48,527 nt of DNA, taken from positions 1 to 48,527 of the forward strand of contig JAFUTU010000016.1 of assembly GCA_017484095.1 (NCBI GenBank), in the 5' to 3' direction. Shown here in pieces: positions 7,621 to 18,574 of this stretch (position 1 is the first letter of the stretch; each line of letters starts with the position of its first letter). The DNA comes from Ruminococcus sp. (GTDB lineage: Bacteria > Bacillota > Clostridia > Oscillospirales > Ruminococcaceae). Below the pieces are notes generated by a model that ran no database searches, was not told the origin of the DNA, and worked only from the letters and a program-made list of their open reading frames with translations. The position numbers and the translations under genes were made by a program.

Positions 7621-10600
7621 ATGAAATACAGAAACAGTGCAAGAAAAAAATGGTTTAAAAGAGCCGTATCGGTAGTTACATCATTGCTGATACTGGCTTC
7701 CGGCCTGTGCACGCCTGAATTGGTTGAGGATATAGAGGATATCGTTATTAACGCCAACGCATATTCACCTGTTGGGCATCCTGTGAAAAACATCGACTCT
7801 CTTACTGAGTTGTATGAGTTCTCTCAGAATTATCAGAGTGATCCTGACTACCAGTTCTGCACATTATCGATCAATTTTAATGATAGTATCATTCTGTCTC
7901 CCACAAGAACGATCGACGATACACAGTATACCTTTACCCCGATAGGAACAAAATCAAAGCCGTTCTGTGGAAGGCTCAAACTCAGCACTCAATCGGGTAT
8001 GAGCAGAAATATTCAGATAGACAATACTACTTTATTCGGATATGTAAATGATTCGGTTGAGATAATAAGCAACAGCGGCGGAAGCATACCGATAAATCTT
8101 GTTAGGACGGATGCGACTAAAAATACCCCGTTGTTTGCTGAACACGTTGTACACGATGGTACACAGGGTGCGACAACAGCAACATGGATACTATCAACCA
8201 CAGCTTCTGAACAATACTCGGGCTTTATCGGTACGGTAGAAAGCGGAGCTAGTGTAGATATTGATCTCACAGTAGATTCTTCTGCAGATATTGTGGCTGA
8301 CGATAATGTCGGTCTTATATGTGGGACCATGGAGACAAATTCAACAGTTGATGTTGAATTCAAAAATACAACAGCACCGACTATTAATACGATAACATCC
8401 AACAATGGGTCCGCAGGAGTATTTGTCGGAGAGATGAAGACGGGTTCTGCACTCAATATTTATCTCGGAGAATTTGAATTGACATCCTCCGCAAGGACTA
8501 TCAAGGGCGACAAATATGCAGGTGGCCTTGTAGGAAAAAATGACCAGGGCACAGTTACGCTCAAAAATTCAGAAACAGATACTGATGAATTAGTATTTGA
8601 TGCAGCAGGCACCATAGATGGCGGTACGGCTGCAGGCGGAGTGTTTGGATACTATAAGATCCCTTCTGATAATGATAAGTTTTCGCCTACCTATTATAAA
8701 AGCACAAATGGCTGCACGCTTAAAGGAGCAACAGCGGGCGGTCTTGTTGGTGTGCTCGAAGGAAATGGTAATGATGTTTCATACTCCGGAACCGTTACCG
8801 AGGAGAACGACGCATCGGTTATATCGGTTGTATCCTCTCTTTCCGGAAGCAATACAACAAGCTATGGCGGTATTGTAGGACAGTATTCAAACAACAGCCT
8901 TGAAAAAGAGTTCACGGTTGAGCATACAAATGTTACAATGAGCGGCAGCGGCGCTACCAATTACGGTGGTGTTGCAGGTCTGCTCGGCAGTGAATCTGAC
9001 GTATATATCAAAGCGGATGACTTTACACTTACTTCAAATTCGGGAGCCTCGGGCTGCACTAACTTTGGTGGTGTAATAGGTAATACGGGCGATAAATCTA
9101 ACATGATCGACGTAGGCGATTTGACAGTAGTTGTCAAGAAAAATAATGCTCTTGATCAATTCGTTGGCGGCGGTGTAGTCGGTCAGCTTAGTAGAGGTGT
9201 GCTCCGACTTAGCGGAGTGACAGATCTTAGTCAAGCTAGGTGTGATAATTTAGCAAAAGACAAATATACGAACAGAGGTCAGCTCGTCGGTAACAGGACC
9301 GATGCGTTGGTCTATGCCCTTGGCAGCGGAAATGATACTACGGCTTCGTACGGAAAAGGCTGGCGCTTCATCAGGTCTGAAACTGAGGCTAATGCTGATG
9401 ATATCGGAACCTGGGGCGAGGTAGTGCGGCTTGAAGGTATGGAGGGAGCCGAGGCTATACCGGCTGTACCGGCTGATCCTGAAGCAGATCCTCCTGTGGT
9501 TGGCTCTCCTGCAGTTCCTGCAAAGGAAAAAATAGTTACTTTTGACTCTTCAGCCCATACAGTAACTGTAGAGCCAGCTGTTATCAATATGAAGACCGAG
9601 CGTGACTTTGTCAAAACTGCTATCAATATGCAGCTTAATGACAGTCAGAGCACCGGCGCACTCCTCTTTGACTCTGGCTCAAACAGGACCGATTTGCTGG
9701 AAAACACCGGTCTTACTGTTTCGGGCATTATAGATCTTAGCGGAACAGGAATAACGGGCTTCATGCGTGATGGCAATGATACAACTAATATCAAGTCATT
9801 CACGGGAACTTTAAGCAAGGGCTCTGCCAATGAGGATTCAGAGGAAGAAGCCGAGGATGTAGCTGAGATCAAGTTGGCTGTCGGAGAAGTGTATGGTATC
9901 AGTTCAAACTCTAACGGCGGTAAGATATTCGGCCACAAGTACAACGGTCTTTTTGCCTGCACGGGTGACGGAGCTGCTATCAATAACGTTGATATCAGTG
10001 GTACAATGAATATAAACGCTTACCGCCCTGATATTTACATTGGCGGTGCGGTAGCATACGTTAACGGCAGCGCTACTTTGACAAATGTAGATGCTAAGGA
10101 AACTATAAACTATTATGTACCTGATACCAATAATGATTTTAGTAAGAATCATTATGTAGGCGGTATTATCGGTGCGACCGTTTGTGCCGAGGGAGAAGAT
10201 GTTACCATAGGCGGAGAAGACGAAGAAACTAAAGCGACAATAAATCCCACTATCAATGTTACAGGTAAACTATGGTCAAATATAAATGGTAACGATAAGA
10301 CGGTTGTTTATCAGTCTATAGGCGGCCTCATTGGCTATATCAAAGGAACGGGTAAAGCAACAACAAAGGTTCAGTATATCACACTTTCTGCTAATATTGA
10401 TGCTTCTGGTGCTACAGAAGCTGCTAATGTTTCCACGGCAGGTCTTATTGCTGATATCGCATGGAACAGCACTGATACAAGAAGCCTTGTTCTAAATGAT
10501 ATTGATGTAGAAAATACACAGATAAAGAACACTGCGACTACTGAAACCGGTGGTATTCTCGGTTACCGTTGGTACGGCACCGATGTGACCTTTGATGATG

Positions 10601-13600
10601 TTGTGCTTGTTGCTGACAGCGGAAATGAGATCAATTCTCCGTCAAATTATGTCGGTGGTCTTGTTTACAGGGCAACAGGCCATTGGAAGATCAATGCTAA
10701 TGGCATAGATATTGAAGATATCGCTATAAAGAACGGAAATGCTACAGCTGCTCCTACAGGCTTAGGAGTCATTCTGCACGATGGATTTTACTCTACTACT
10801 TCTGGCATTTTTATGGAATTTATGGCAGATGACAGTTATACCCTCGCAAGCGGTCTTTCGTATATTCCTGATATGACTGCTACCGGAAAGATATATGATG
10901 AGATATGTGCGTGCCTGTCTAATGAGGCTGCAGGCATTCTGACGAACAATACCGCAGGCGTTATTTCGTATTATACGACTGATGGTGTTTACACCAGCGG
11001 TGATGAGATAAAAAACAGTTATAATAATATATATAACACAACTGTTGTAAACAACAGATCAAGATACTATTACAATGCAGATATAGAGACATATAACTTT
11101 AACCGTTCAGACCCCGGTTATCAATTGCTGTACTGGAGTCTTAATCGTTATGCCGCTGCAAATATCAAACATTGCTTTATAGATCCTACAACAAACAAAT
11201 CTCCCTTTAGTGACGATGTTTTGACCGGTACATTTGATCTCAAGAATATTTCATATTATCCTATTGATATTTCTAAAAATGTCAGCATCGGTGATGCAAC
11301 ATTCATTTTCTATAATTCACAAATAGAAGAATCAGAAATGTCCGAAGGCACCAAACGTTCTACCAGAGACGGCAAGTCTCAGCATTATATGATGCATATG
11401 GGTCTGTTCAGGAATGTTTCTGCTACGATCACTACCACGGGAAATATTACATTATATGGTTCTGTTGGCGTAGATAATAGCTATTCCGGCGCATTGATAA
11501 ATGGACTATTGACTGGAACACTTAATACTGCGGCTGCAAAAAATATTAACTTAGGCGATGCTTATAATCAAATCCCACTTGAAATAAGCGATATAAATAG
11601 ATATTTGTTTATAAACAAGATAGGCGATAAGGCTGTTTTAGATTTAAATGGTCTGTATATTACTGGCGTAGCATATGATACAAGTGACGATACAACATAT
11701 GCGAGCAGTCTTATCGGTGATGTTCAGGGTGCAGGCATCAATCTTACATTCAATAATATAAGAATAGATGGTAGAAATAAAGAGAATGTTACTATTACGG
11801 GAACTAGCGCGAGTGATAAAAATGGTACTTATGCTACTTCTAAATCTATTTTTTCAAATGCAACATTATTGAATAAATTGGACGTGGATTCAACCTCGGT
11901 AGCTGTTTACAACTTTTCGCAAAAAGAAGACTGGGGAACAAATAATCCTTCGATGGCTGCAAGATCAAAAGGTTATGGAAAAGTTACTTTTGGTCGTGAG
12001 CTTACAGATTCTGTAGAATATGAAGATGAAGAAAACAGATATTATGAGGACGGTGAAAATGGAAACTATATTGCACCTGTTACTTATCCTGGCAAATATG
12101 ATTCAGCAACAGCACCTTTAGGCACTGCTTATGATTTCAGCTCGGATTATTTACCTTATGTAAGATACTTCACATCAGATACAACTAAGATCGCAAGTCC
12201 TCCTGCGGCAACCTATACTCTTAGAGAGATAAAGGTCAATGTTGTGCCTTCTGATCTTAAGGACGGCTGCGGTACTTATGATCATCCATACAGTATTACA
12301 AGTGCTAAACAGTTGGCAGCAGTCGCAACAATGCTGGATTATACGAATTCTGCGGCGACTGCTCTTATCCCTAACATTATGCTGCCTGAAACAAATGACG
12401 GTACTCACTGGTGCTGCACTGACAGTACCGGCACCGGTGCGCAGGAGAAAAACATGAATTCCTGCTTGCTTTTTACCTATGATGGTGGTTTAAGAAAATA
12501 TAAGCATGATTTTACGACTACAACTACTGATCAAGAGACAGGAGAAGAGACAACTACAGTTGTTAGGACTGCTACATGGGATATCAATGATGTCCGTAAA
12601 TATCTTGCATCTGCATATTATCAGATAGGTACCAGTATTACATTAGGTTCTACTTTTACTGGACTTGGTGCTTATGACAGCGAGTACGCTTTTAAGGGTG
12701 TCATCGTTGGACTAAATAACAACATTACTGTAACTAATAATACGACTACACCGTTTATAAAAGTTAGCAATGGAAGTGTTGTAAAGGATCTTAAAATAGT
12801 TGTTAGTCCTTCTGGAACTCCTACCTTTGGCAAAAATGGAAGTGCCTCTACTCAATTTGGCTATACTAATGAATCCCTATTTTACGGCGGCGTTATGGGT
12901 GAAATCATGGGCGGGGACAATATTATTGACAATGTTTCCATGACATATTCAAATAATGGCTTTATTAAAACACTGGATTCATGCCTTATGTGTGTTGGCG
13001 GATATGTCGGCGTTATAGTTAACGGTGGTCTTATTTTCAGAAATATGACTTCCAACCATTTCAATACCGATACTTTCAAGGTCAATAAAGACGGCGCTAC
13101 TACGAATATAAACTGGGTTCTTGATGAAAATAATATAACAGCACATTCTCGCCTTTTCGTCAACCCTTACGTTGGAAGGGTCATCAACGGCTATGCTATA
13201 AATGAGACGACAAAGTACAGCGGTGATTCTGCAGCTGTGAAGGATGAGGACGGCAATGACGTTTATAAGTACTATGATGCTGACGGAAAAGAACTGACTG
13301 ATGTTACTGACCCTGAAAATGATGATAGAATCGCAGATAGAGTTCAGCAATATAAATACGACGAAACAGTTAACGATGTTTATACCCTTGACAACGGAAC
13401 AAAGAATTATCAGATAGCTAATGTTAAAGTCGATGTTTCTGATTCCGAAAAGCTATATTATGATAAATATGATGACAAGAACAGAGTAAACATTCCTAAC
13501 GGTCAGTCTTTGTTTATCCTTTCACTGATAACTCAGTCTGGTGCAGGCACAGCGACCACAGCTGATGGCGCTTATGTTTATGGGGTTGCTTATGACGGTG

Positions 13601-16600
13601 AGACTCAATTTAATACTAAAACTGCAGCAAAAAACGCTGCTACTCATCTGGCTAAGTACGACCATGTCGGTGACTCTTCATTAACAATTGATTATAAGAC
13701 CAATACATCAGGTGATTATTATCTCTCGACAGGTGATAAAAATGGCCTTAGCACCGCTGTGCCCTATATTATAAGTCACTATACAAAGGCTGACACCAAT
13801 GGTAATTATCCAGCCAGAATGATGACCGGAAATACCGAGTTTATGAAACTTTCCAATGCTGGCATAACCTATAATCTTCCTGCGTCTTTTAGGGGAATTG
13901 GCTCAATATGCAGATTGATAAGTGGAAATCCAGAAGCCGCAGAAGAAAAGCAGTCAGAAGCTATTCCTGTAGATAGTTCCAATGATGAAGATGGCAAGTT
14001 TGCCATGAAGATCTACGGATTCGAAGGGAATAACTCTACTATTAACGTAAATATTATTTTTAATACTTATAGAAATGATGCAGATAATTATATAAGCACA
14101 GTATACGGAAAGAATAAGGTACATATTGGTTTTGGGCTATTTAATTATCTAAAGCAGAAATCCAACGCCACAAATTCAGATGGTAACCCAACATATAATC
14201 TTTCTGAGAATTACTATGTCGGTAATTTTACAATGACAGGTAATATTGCGATTTCTGAATATGAAAGTAATGGAAACGCATCTACTGGTGCTGCGGCAGC
14301 AAATAGGGATAGATACAGTGTTGGAGGCCTTAGCGGTGTGCTTACAGTTAATGATTATATTAACCTATATAGATGCGATATTAACAATTTGAAGGTTAAA
14401 GGCACTTCTATGGTTGGCGGTTATATAGGGCGCAGTAATGTTACAGAAAGAAACAGAAAAAACGGTTCTGGAATGAATTACATTTATGCTAATGGATGTA
14501 ACACTAATGGCTTATATATCACTGGAAATAGAGGATATTGCGGTGGCTTTATAGCTGGTAGCAAGTCTGGGTACTTGTGCCTGTATATGAACACTGCGCT
14601 CAACACGAAAGAGACCGATTCTGATAGGAAAGGAACAGATGGTCGTTATAAAAGCAGTATTGAACTATCCATTTCTACTGTAACTGCTGCCAATGAGTGT
14701 GGGACAGGAGGTATTTTAGGCTCGATCAGAAACGGTTATGATGTTGAATTATGGGTCAATAATGTAACACTAACTGGTTGTAGTGATAGTCCTAAAATTG
14801 AAAATACAGATACAAGTGCGGAACCAACTAGAGGCGTTGGTGGATTTTTCGGTTGGGTAAGAAAAGCAAAATCTGTTATTGTAACAAACAGTGAGGTTAA
14901 AAACATTAACATTACTGGCCCTTGTGCTGGTGGAATGCTAGGATATCTAGCCAACGAAACTAACAAAACTTATTTCACCTACGGTGAATCTCCTAAAATA
15001 TCGATTTATAACTGTAAAGTATATGATGACGATCCTAATAATACATTTTCTCTTACAGGTGTAGTAAATGTCGGAGGACTAGCAGGGTACTTTATTACAC
15101 CAAAGACGTATACTGATGTGTTTACAGGTTATGATGGATCCGATTATATATATGACGTTGACGGTTGTGAAGTATATGGCTATACCATTTCTCAAACAAA
15201 AAACGACGATAATAATGCTCAGTACGGTTCAGGTGGACTGATCGGTTATGCAGAATCTGCTCAAAGAACAATAGTTAACTCAAGTGTACACGACTGTGTC
15301 ATTCAGGCAGGCGGTGCAAAGCAAAATCACGGCATGGGAGGCGTAGTTGGAAATACCCAAAGAGGAATCTGGGGCTACAATATCGCTTCATATAATAATA
15401 CTTTTGCGTATAACGGATCTGAGACAAAGGCTAAATGTGGTGGCTTTATCGGAAACACTAACGGAAATGAACTTAAGATCGTTGGTTTTACAAGAAAAAA
15501 TAATAAGATGAATGATGGTACAGCTGTTACGCTTGATTGGGATGCAAACAGCGAGCCATTACCAGGTTCTTATGTTATTGATGCCGACTACATGAACGTC
15601 AGCACCACGGCAAATAAAGGCACTGCTATGGCTGTAGGTTTTGGTGACGTAAATGCGGTAGGCGAAGGTGCGGCAGGAGAATACTTCCCATACGTAACTG
15701 TAAGCCCGAAGACCACTATGGGTGGAGAGAATTTCCTTACAGGCGACGGAATAAGCCTGAATAACGGTACACCTCTTGCAAATCTTATAGTGTCAGAGAA
15801 CAAGAGCGGTGCTGCAGACAACAGAATAGCCTATACGACTGTTTCGGCTGATGATATAACTGCGGTCGGCAATATGACCGACGGCGATGTCAAGCTGACG
15901 ACCTACGGTGCAGAAATGGGTCTTCCTGCAGGCTATGAAGAAAACGGAGGTACAGATTTCCCGATATTGGCTATCGGCGGTCAGAAGACCGTAAACGAAG
16001 GCTATGACGCTGAGATCAACGCTTATATCCGAGTTCTTACCAACACAAATGATGACTATGACTACAGTGAGAGTGTTGCAGGTAAGTATAAGGTCGATAT
16101 CTATGCTTGTCAGTATATAAACGGAAAATATCAAAAGGTTGATAATGCTACCCCGGGCTTAGAATTGAATACTACTACTGGAATGTTCATAATGAACGAT
16201 AATAATGCCGATTCTATTGCACCAAACAACCAGTTTTCCATGATAGATATCAGCTTCTTTGATCCAACAGACAGCAGCAAAGTAGCTTATCATCTCTATG
16301 TTCCGGTGCTGACCAAAAAGCTTCTTAAGTTCAATTTCAGTTCAACTGCTTTGCAGGGCACAGAATATGAACCTGAAGTATATTTGGCAAATATACCAAC
16401 TTCGGATAATAAGACCTCAAAGTTAGGCTCCAGCTTTGATACATGGCAGACTATCTATCTGAAGTACGATTACACCAAAGATGAGATAGATAAGTTCCTT
16501 GCGACAGGAAAGGGTCTTAAATGGAATACCACAAAGTCAGTCCAGTTCAGCTATAACGGCACGAAGTCACTTGATACATCTACAGAGTTCGTTTTACTGG

Positions 16601-18405
16601 ATAACAATAATGGAGTTGATAAAGAGTATTATAAAACAAAGGATAATGAAGACACAAATGTGAATTCATCCAACAACAAATATGATGTTATCAAATTTGC
16701 TGAATTCACTACCACTCGTGATAAAGGTACTGTTTCACCGAAAAACAGCTTTACACCTCAGTATCTTATGTATATTGCAGGCGATAAGATAGAATACAAG
16801 GAAGATGCAACCGGCGCTTATATCGAGTGTTCGGAGAATGATGCTACAGTCATTGCCTATAGCGGAACTACTAAGAAATTCTTTAAGGCTGTTACCGGCG
16901 ATACAAATGATACAAAGTATACTCTTACATTGAAGCAGGGAGAAGTCATTTCAGAGACCTACTACCTCAGTATGTATACTTATAAATCCAAAAACACTCA
17001 AACAGCTGAAAGACATGATGCTTACTACTTTAAGGTCGAGTGTCCTACTACATTCCCAAGTACGGTTATCACTTGTCAGAAGGACAAATCAAAGGATACG
17101 GAGATCTTCCTTGGAAATTTCCTTAAGCAGTCATTGATCATTACAGATGTTAATGAAAAATACATCATTAATACTGACAACCACGTTCTCACGGCTACAA
17201 TGCAATCAGTCATTGAGTTTGACGGAGATGAAGACAATAAGATATTCTACAACAAGAACCTTGCAGGAGAGGAGTTGTATCAAGGCTTCTTCCTTTATCT
17301 CAACAGACTTGATGAAGACGGTAATCCGACAAGCGATTGCGCGATAAAGACTGAACCGACTTACAGGTATACACGAACAGTTGGCGGCAGCGAATTTGGC
17401 TCTTCCACTTCAGGCGGAGTCGATGATGAAGCACCATACTTCTATGTTCCTCCGGTTACAGTCAAGATCGGAGAATATGTTGAAGATTCACCTACATGGA
17501 CTAGTTTGCAGACTGCTACCGTTACACTTGACTTTGGTTCTAAGGAAGCAGATCTGGTAACGGAATTCCCGCCAAGAACCAAAACTACAGATGATCAACG
17601 CGGTATCAGAATAGACGCGACAAGTAAGATCGATTTTACATTTGATGGAGTTGCTTACAGCAATATCCAGCAATCTTATAAGACTTATAGATCTTACTAC
17701 ATCGACAGGATCGGTCAGAGCGGCGTTCTTACGCTCACAGCACTTGAGCAGAACGATAACGACGGATACGATATGTACGGTGAGCAGAGTAAGAATAAGA
17801 GCGCTCTTGGTGTAAACGGCAAGTATATAAACACCGGCGTAAACTATACCGCCACAGGTGAGCTTGAAAAGATCAGAGCAGGTCTTGATTATGACGTTAC
17901 TAATCTGCCTGATGAGGTATTTACTGACGGCAGCTATGAGATGACTTTTACCATAAGTCTTGAGCAGAAGCGAGATAAAGCAGCTTCACCGGGATTTGAG
18001 TATCATCAGGTGAACATCGAAGATCTTGAAAATCAAGATGACACAGGTTATCTGAAAGATCTGAAGCTCTATGATAAAGATGGAAACAGTTTGACACTGA
18101 CTCCACATAATGATGAGAGCGGTCCTCTGTATTACACTTACACTATGCCCATAACTAAGGATAAGAGTCAGTGGACATTAGACTATTCTGATACAGGTGC
18201 ACAGAGGCAGTTTAGTTCAGATGTGGAATTCTATGTGAAAACCGGTTCTGAACTTGAAAAAATAGAGGATTATCTCTATTCAAATTACAAGTTCAAGGTT
18301 GAAGTAAAGGTTAAGAAGGGCGCAACTGAGTATACCGATGATGATCATATCATCTACACGAATGCAAAGCTGAATGCACAGTACGTTTCTGCGACAGCAG
18401 GATAA
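7621..18405 (+). CDS. Giant secreted GG-x-x-G repeat protein, 3594 residues (GLUG-like)
   Basis: The start is ATG 7621, chosen for TGGTGAT just upstream rather than an in-frame ATG 18 bases earlier. A basic N-region and a hydrophobic stretch (A-V-S-V-V-T-S-L-L-I-L-A-S-G-L) form a Sec signal, probably cut after A-N-A near residue 49; the nearby Cys does not sit in a lipobox. Residues about 300-2610 hold some 28 repeats of the form GG-[LIVF]-x-G (for example Y-A-G-G-L-V-G, C-G-G-F-I-G-N), the pattern of GLUG-type parallel beta-helices. A Pro/Ala-rich linker lies near residues 613-638. The last 900 residues lack the repeat and look beta-sandwich-like. The C-terminus (S-A-T-A-G) has no LPxTG-type motif, membrane helix or dockerin, so anchoring must be by another means. 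It is the last gene of the operon and is followed by a strong terminator. Adhesin, fibre or matrix function is inference. Confidence 0.85.
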   Translation: MKYRNSARKKWFKRAVSVVTSLLILASGLCTPELVEDIEDIVINANAYSPVGHPVKNIDSLTELYEFSQNYQSDPDYQFCTLSINFNDSIILSPTRTIDDTQYTFTPIGTKSKPFCGRLKLSTQSGMSRNIQIDNTTLFGYVNDSVEIISNSGGSIPINLVRTDATKNTPLFAEHVVHDGTQGATTATWILSTTASEQYSGFIGTVESGASVDIDLTVDSSADIVADDNVGLICGTMETNSTVDVEFKNTTAPTINTITSNNGSAGVFVGEMKTGSALNIYLGEFELTSSARTIKGDKYAGGLVGKNDQGTVTLKNSETDTDELVFDAAGTIDGGTAAGGVFGYYKIPSDNDKFSPTYYKSTNGCTLKGATAGGLVGVLEGNGNDVSYSGTVTEENDASVISVVSSLSGSNTTSYGGIVGQYSNNSLEKEFTVEHTNVTMSGSGATNYGGVAGLLGSESDVYIKADDFTLTSNSGASGCTNFGGVIGNTGDKSNMIDVGDLTVVVKKNNALDQFVGGGVVGQLSRGVLRLSGVTDLSQARCDNLAKDKYTNRGQLVGNRTDALVYALGSGNDTTASYGKGWRFIRSETEANADDIGTWGEVVRLEGMEGAEAIPAVPADPEADPPVVGSPAVPAKEKIVTFDSSAHTVTVEPAVINMKTERDFVKTAINMQLNDSQSTGALLFDSGSNRTDLLENTGLTVSGIIDLSGTGITGFMRDGNDTTNIKSFTGTLSKGSANEDSEEEAEDVAEIKLAVGEVYGISSNSNGGKIFGHKYNGLFACTGDGAAINNVDISGTMNINAYRPDIYIGGAVAYVNGSATLTNVDAKETINYYVPDTNNDFSKNHYVGGIIGATVCAEGEDVTIGGEDEETKATINPTINVTGKLWSNINGNDKTVVYQSIGGLIGYIKGTGKATTKVQYITLSANIDASGATEAANVSTAGLIADIAWNSTDTRSLVLNDIDVENTQIKNTATTETGGILGYRWYGTDVTFDDVVLVADSGNEINSPSNYVGGLVYRATGHWKINANGIDIEDIAIKNGNATAAPTGLGVILHDGFYSTTSGIFMEFMADDSYTLASGLSYIPDMTATGKIYDEICACLSNEAAGILTNNTAGVISYYTTDGVYTSGDEIKNSYNNIYNTTVVNNRSRYYYNADIETYNFNRSDPGYQLLYWSLNRYAAANIKHCFIDPTTNKSPFSDDVLTGTFDLKNISYYPIDISKNVSIGDATFIFYNSQIEESEMSEGTKRSTRDGKSQHYMMHMGLFRNVSATITTTGNITLYGSVGVDNSYSGALINGLLTGTLNTAAAKNINLGDAYNQIPLEISDINRYLFINKIGDKAVLDLNGLYITGVAYDTSDDTTYASSLIGDVQGAGINLTFNNIRIDGRNKENVTITGTSASDKNGTYATSKSIFSNATLLNKLDVDSTSVAVYNFSQKEDWGTNNPSMAARSKGYGKVTFGRELTDSVEYEDEENRYYEDGENGNYIAPVTYPGKYDSATAPLGTAYDFSSDYLPYVRYFTSDTTKIASPPAATYTLREIKVNVVPSDLKDGCGTYDHPYSITSAKQLAAVATMLDYTNSAATALIPNIMLPETNDGTHWCCTDSTGTGAQEKNMNSCLLFTYDGGLRKYKHDFTTTTTDQETGEETTTVVRTATWDINDVRKYLASAYYQIGTSITLGSTFTGLGAYDSEYAFKGVIVGLNNNITVTNNTTTPFIKVSNGSVVKDLKIVVSPSGTPTFGKNGSASTQFGYTNESLFYGGVMGEIMGGDNIIDNVSMTYSNNGFIKTLDSCLMCVGGYVGVIVNGGLIFRNMTSNHFNTDTFKVNKDGATTNINWVLDENNITAHSRLFVNPYVGRVINGYAINETTKYSGDSAAVKDEDGNDVYKYYDADGKELTDVTDPENDDRIADRVQQYKYDETVNDVYTLDNGTKNYQIANVKVDVSDSEKLYYDKYDDKNRVNIPNGQSLFILSLITQSGAGTATTADGAYVYGVAYDGETQFNTKTAAKNAATHLAKYDHVGDSSLTIDYKTNTSGDYYLSTGDKNGLSTAVPYIISHYTKADTNGNYPARMMTGNTEFMKLSNAGITYNLPASFRGIGSICRLISGNPEAAEEKQSEAIPVDSSNDEDGKFAMKIYGFEGNNSTINVNIIFNTYRNDADNYISTVYGKNKVHIGFGLFNYLKQKSNATNSDGNPTYNLSENYYVGNFTMTGNIAISEYESNGNASTGAAAANRDRYSVGGLSGVLTVNDYINLYRCDINNLKVKGTSMVGGYIGRSNVTERNRKNGSGMNYIYANGCNTNGLYITGNRGYCGGFIAGSKSGYLCLYMNTALNTKETDSDRKGTDGRYKSSIELSISTVTAANECGTGGILGSIRNGYDVELWVNNVTLTGCSDSPKIENTDTSAEPTRGVGGFFGWVRKAKSVIVTNSEVKNINITGPCAGGMLGYLANETNKTYFTYGESPKISIYNCKVYDDDPNNTFSLTGVVNVGGLAGYFITPKTYTDVFTGYDGSDYIYDVDGCEVYGYTISQTKNDDNNAQYGSGGLIGYAESAQRTIVNSSVHDCVIQAGGAKQNHGMGGVVGNTQRGIWGYNIASYNNTFAYNGSETKAKCGGFIGNTNGNELKIVGFTRKNNKMNDGTAVTLDWDANSEPLPGSYVIDADYMNVSTTANKGTAMAVGFGDVNAVGEGAAGEYFPYVTVSPKTTMGGENFLTGDGISLNNGTPLANLIVSENKSGAADNRIAYTTVSADDITAVGNMTDGDVKLTTYGAEMGLPAGYEENGGTDFPILAIGGQKTVNEGYDAEINAYIRVLTNTNDDYDYSESVAGKYKVDIYACQYINGKYQKVDNATPGLELNTTTGMFIMNDNNADSIAPNNQFSMIDISFFDPTDSSKVAYHLYVPVLTKKLLKFNFSSTALQGTEYEPEVYLANIPTSDNKTSKLGSSFDTWQTIYLKYDYTKDEIDKFLATGKGLKWNTTKSVQFSYNGTKSLDTSTEFVLLDNNNGVDKEYYKTKDNEDTNVNSSNNKYDVIKFAEFTTTRDKGTVSPKNSFTPQYLMYIAGDKIEYKEDATGAYIECSENDATVIAYSGTTKKFFKAVTGDTNDTKYTLTLKQGEVISETYYLSMYTYKSKNTQTAERHDAYYFKVECPTTFPSTVITCQKDKSKDTEIFLGNFLKQSLIITDVNEKYIINTDNHVLTATMQSVIEFDGDEDNKIFYNKNLAGEELYQGFFLYLNRLDEDGNPTSDCAIKTEPTYRYTRTVGGSEFGSSTSGGVDDEAPYFYVPPVTVKIGEYVEDSPTWTSLQTATVTLDFGSKEADLVTEFPPRTKTTDDQRGIRIDATSKIDFTFDGVAYSNIQQSYKTYRSYYIDRIGQSGVLTLTALEQNDNDGYDMYGEQSKNKSALGVNGKYINTGVNYTATGELEKIRAGLDYDVTNLPDEVFTDGSYEMTFTISLEQKRDKAASPGFEYHQVNIEDLENQDDTGYLKDLKLYDKDGNSLTLTPHNDESGPLYYTYTMPITKDKSQWTLDYSDTGAQRQFSSDVEFYVKTGSELEKIEDYLYSNYKFKVEVKVKKGATEYTDDDHIIYTNAKLNAQYVSATAG

Positions 18406-18443
18406 TGATTTCTAAGTTGTGATCCTAGCGAAAATCCGATCCC

Positions 18444-18477
18444 CATAGCCGAGAGCCACGCTCTCGGCTATGTTTTT
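18444..18477 (+). terminator. Strong terminator of the giant-protein operon
   Basis: A perfect 12-bp stem (CATAGCCGAGAG / CTCTCGGCTATG) with a five-base loop is followed by T5. It lies 38 bases after the giant gene. Confidence 0.9.
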
Positions 18478-18507
18478 CAAAGACAAAAACTCTCTTTCTG
18501 CCAATTA

Positions 18508-18545
18508 TAAAAACTCGGGACCGCACCGTAAAGATGCAGTCCCGA
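18508..18545 (-). terminator. Terminator of the aminotransferase gene
   Basis: Read on the minus strand, CGGGACTGCA pairs with TGCGGTCCCG (one wobble) and AGTTTTT follows. It lies about 30 bases after the stop codon. Confidence 0.75.
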
Positions 18546-18574
18546 TAAATTTTATTCTGTTTTTGATGCTGCTT

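Noticed and set aside
18300..18405. LPxTG or other cell-wall anchor in the giant protein
   Set aside because: The C-terminus has no LPxTG-like motif, hydrophobic helix or basic tail.
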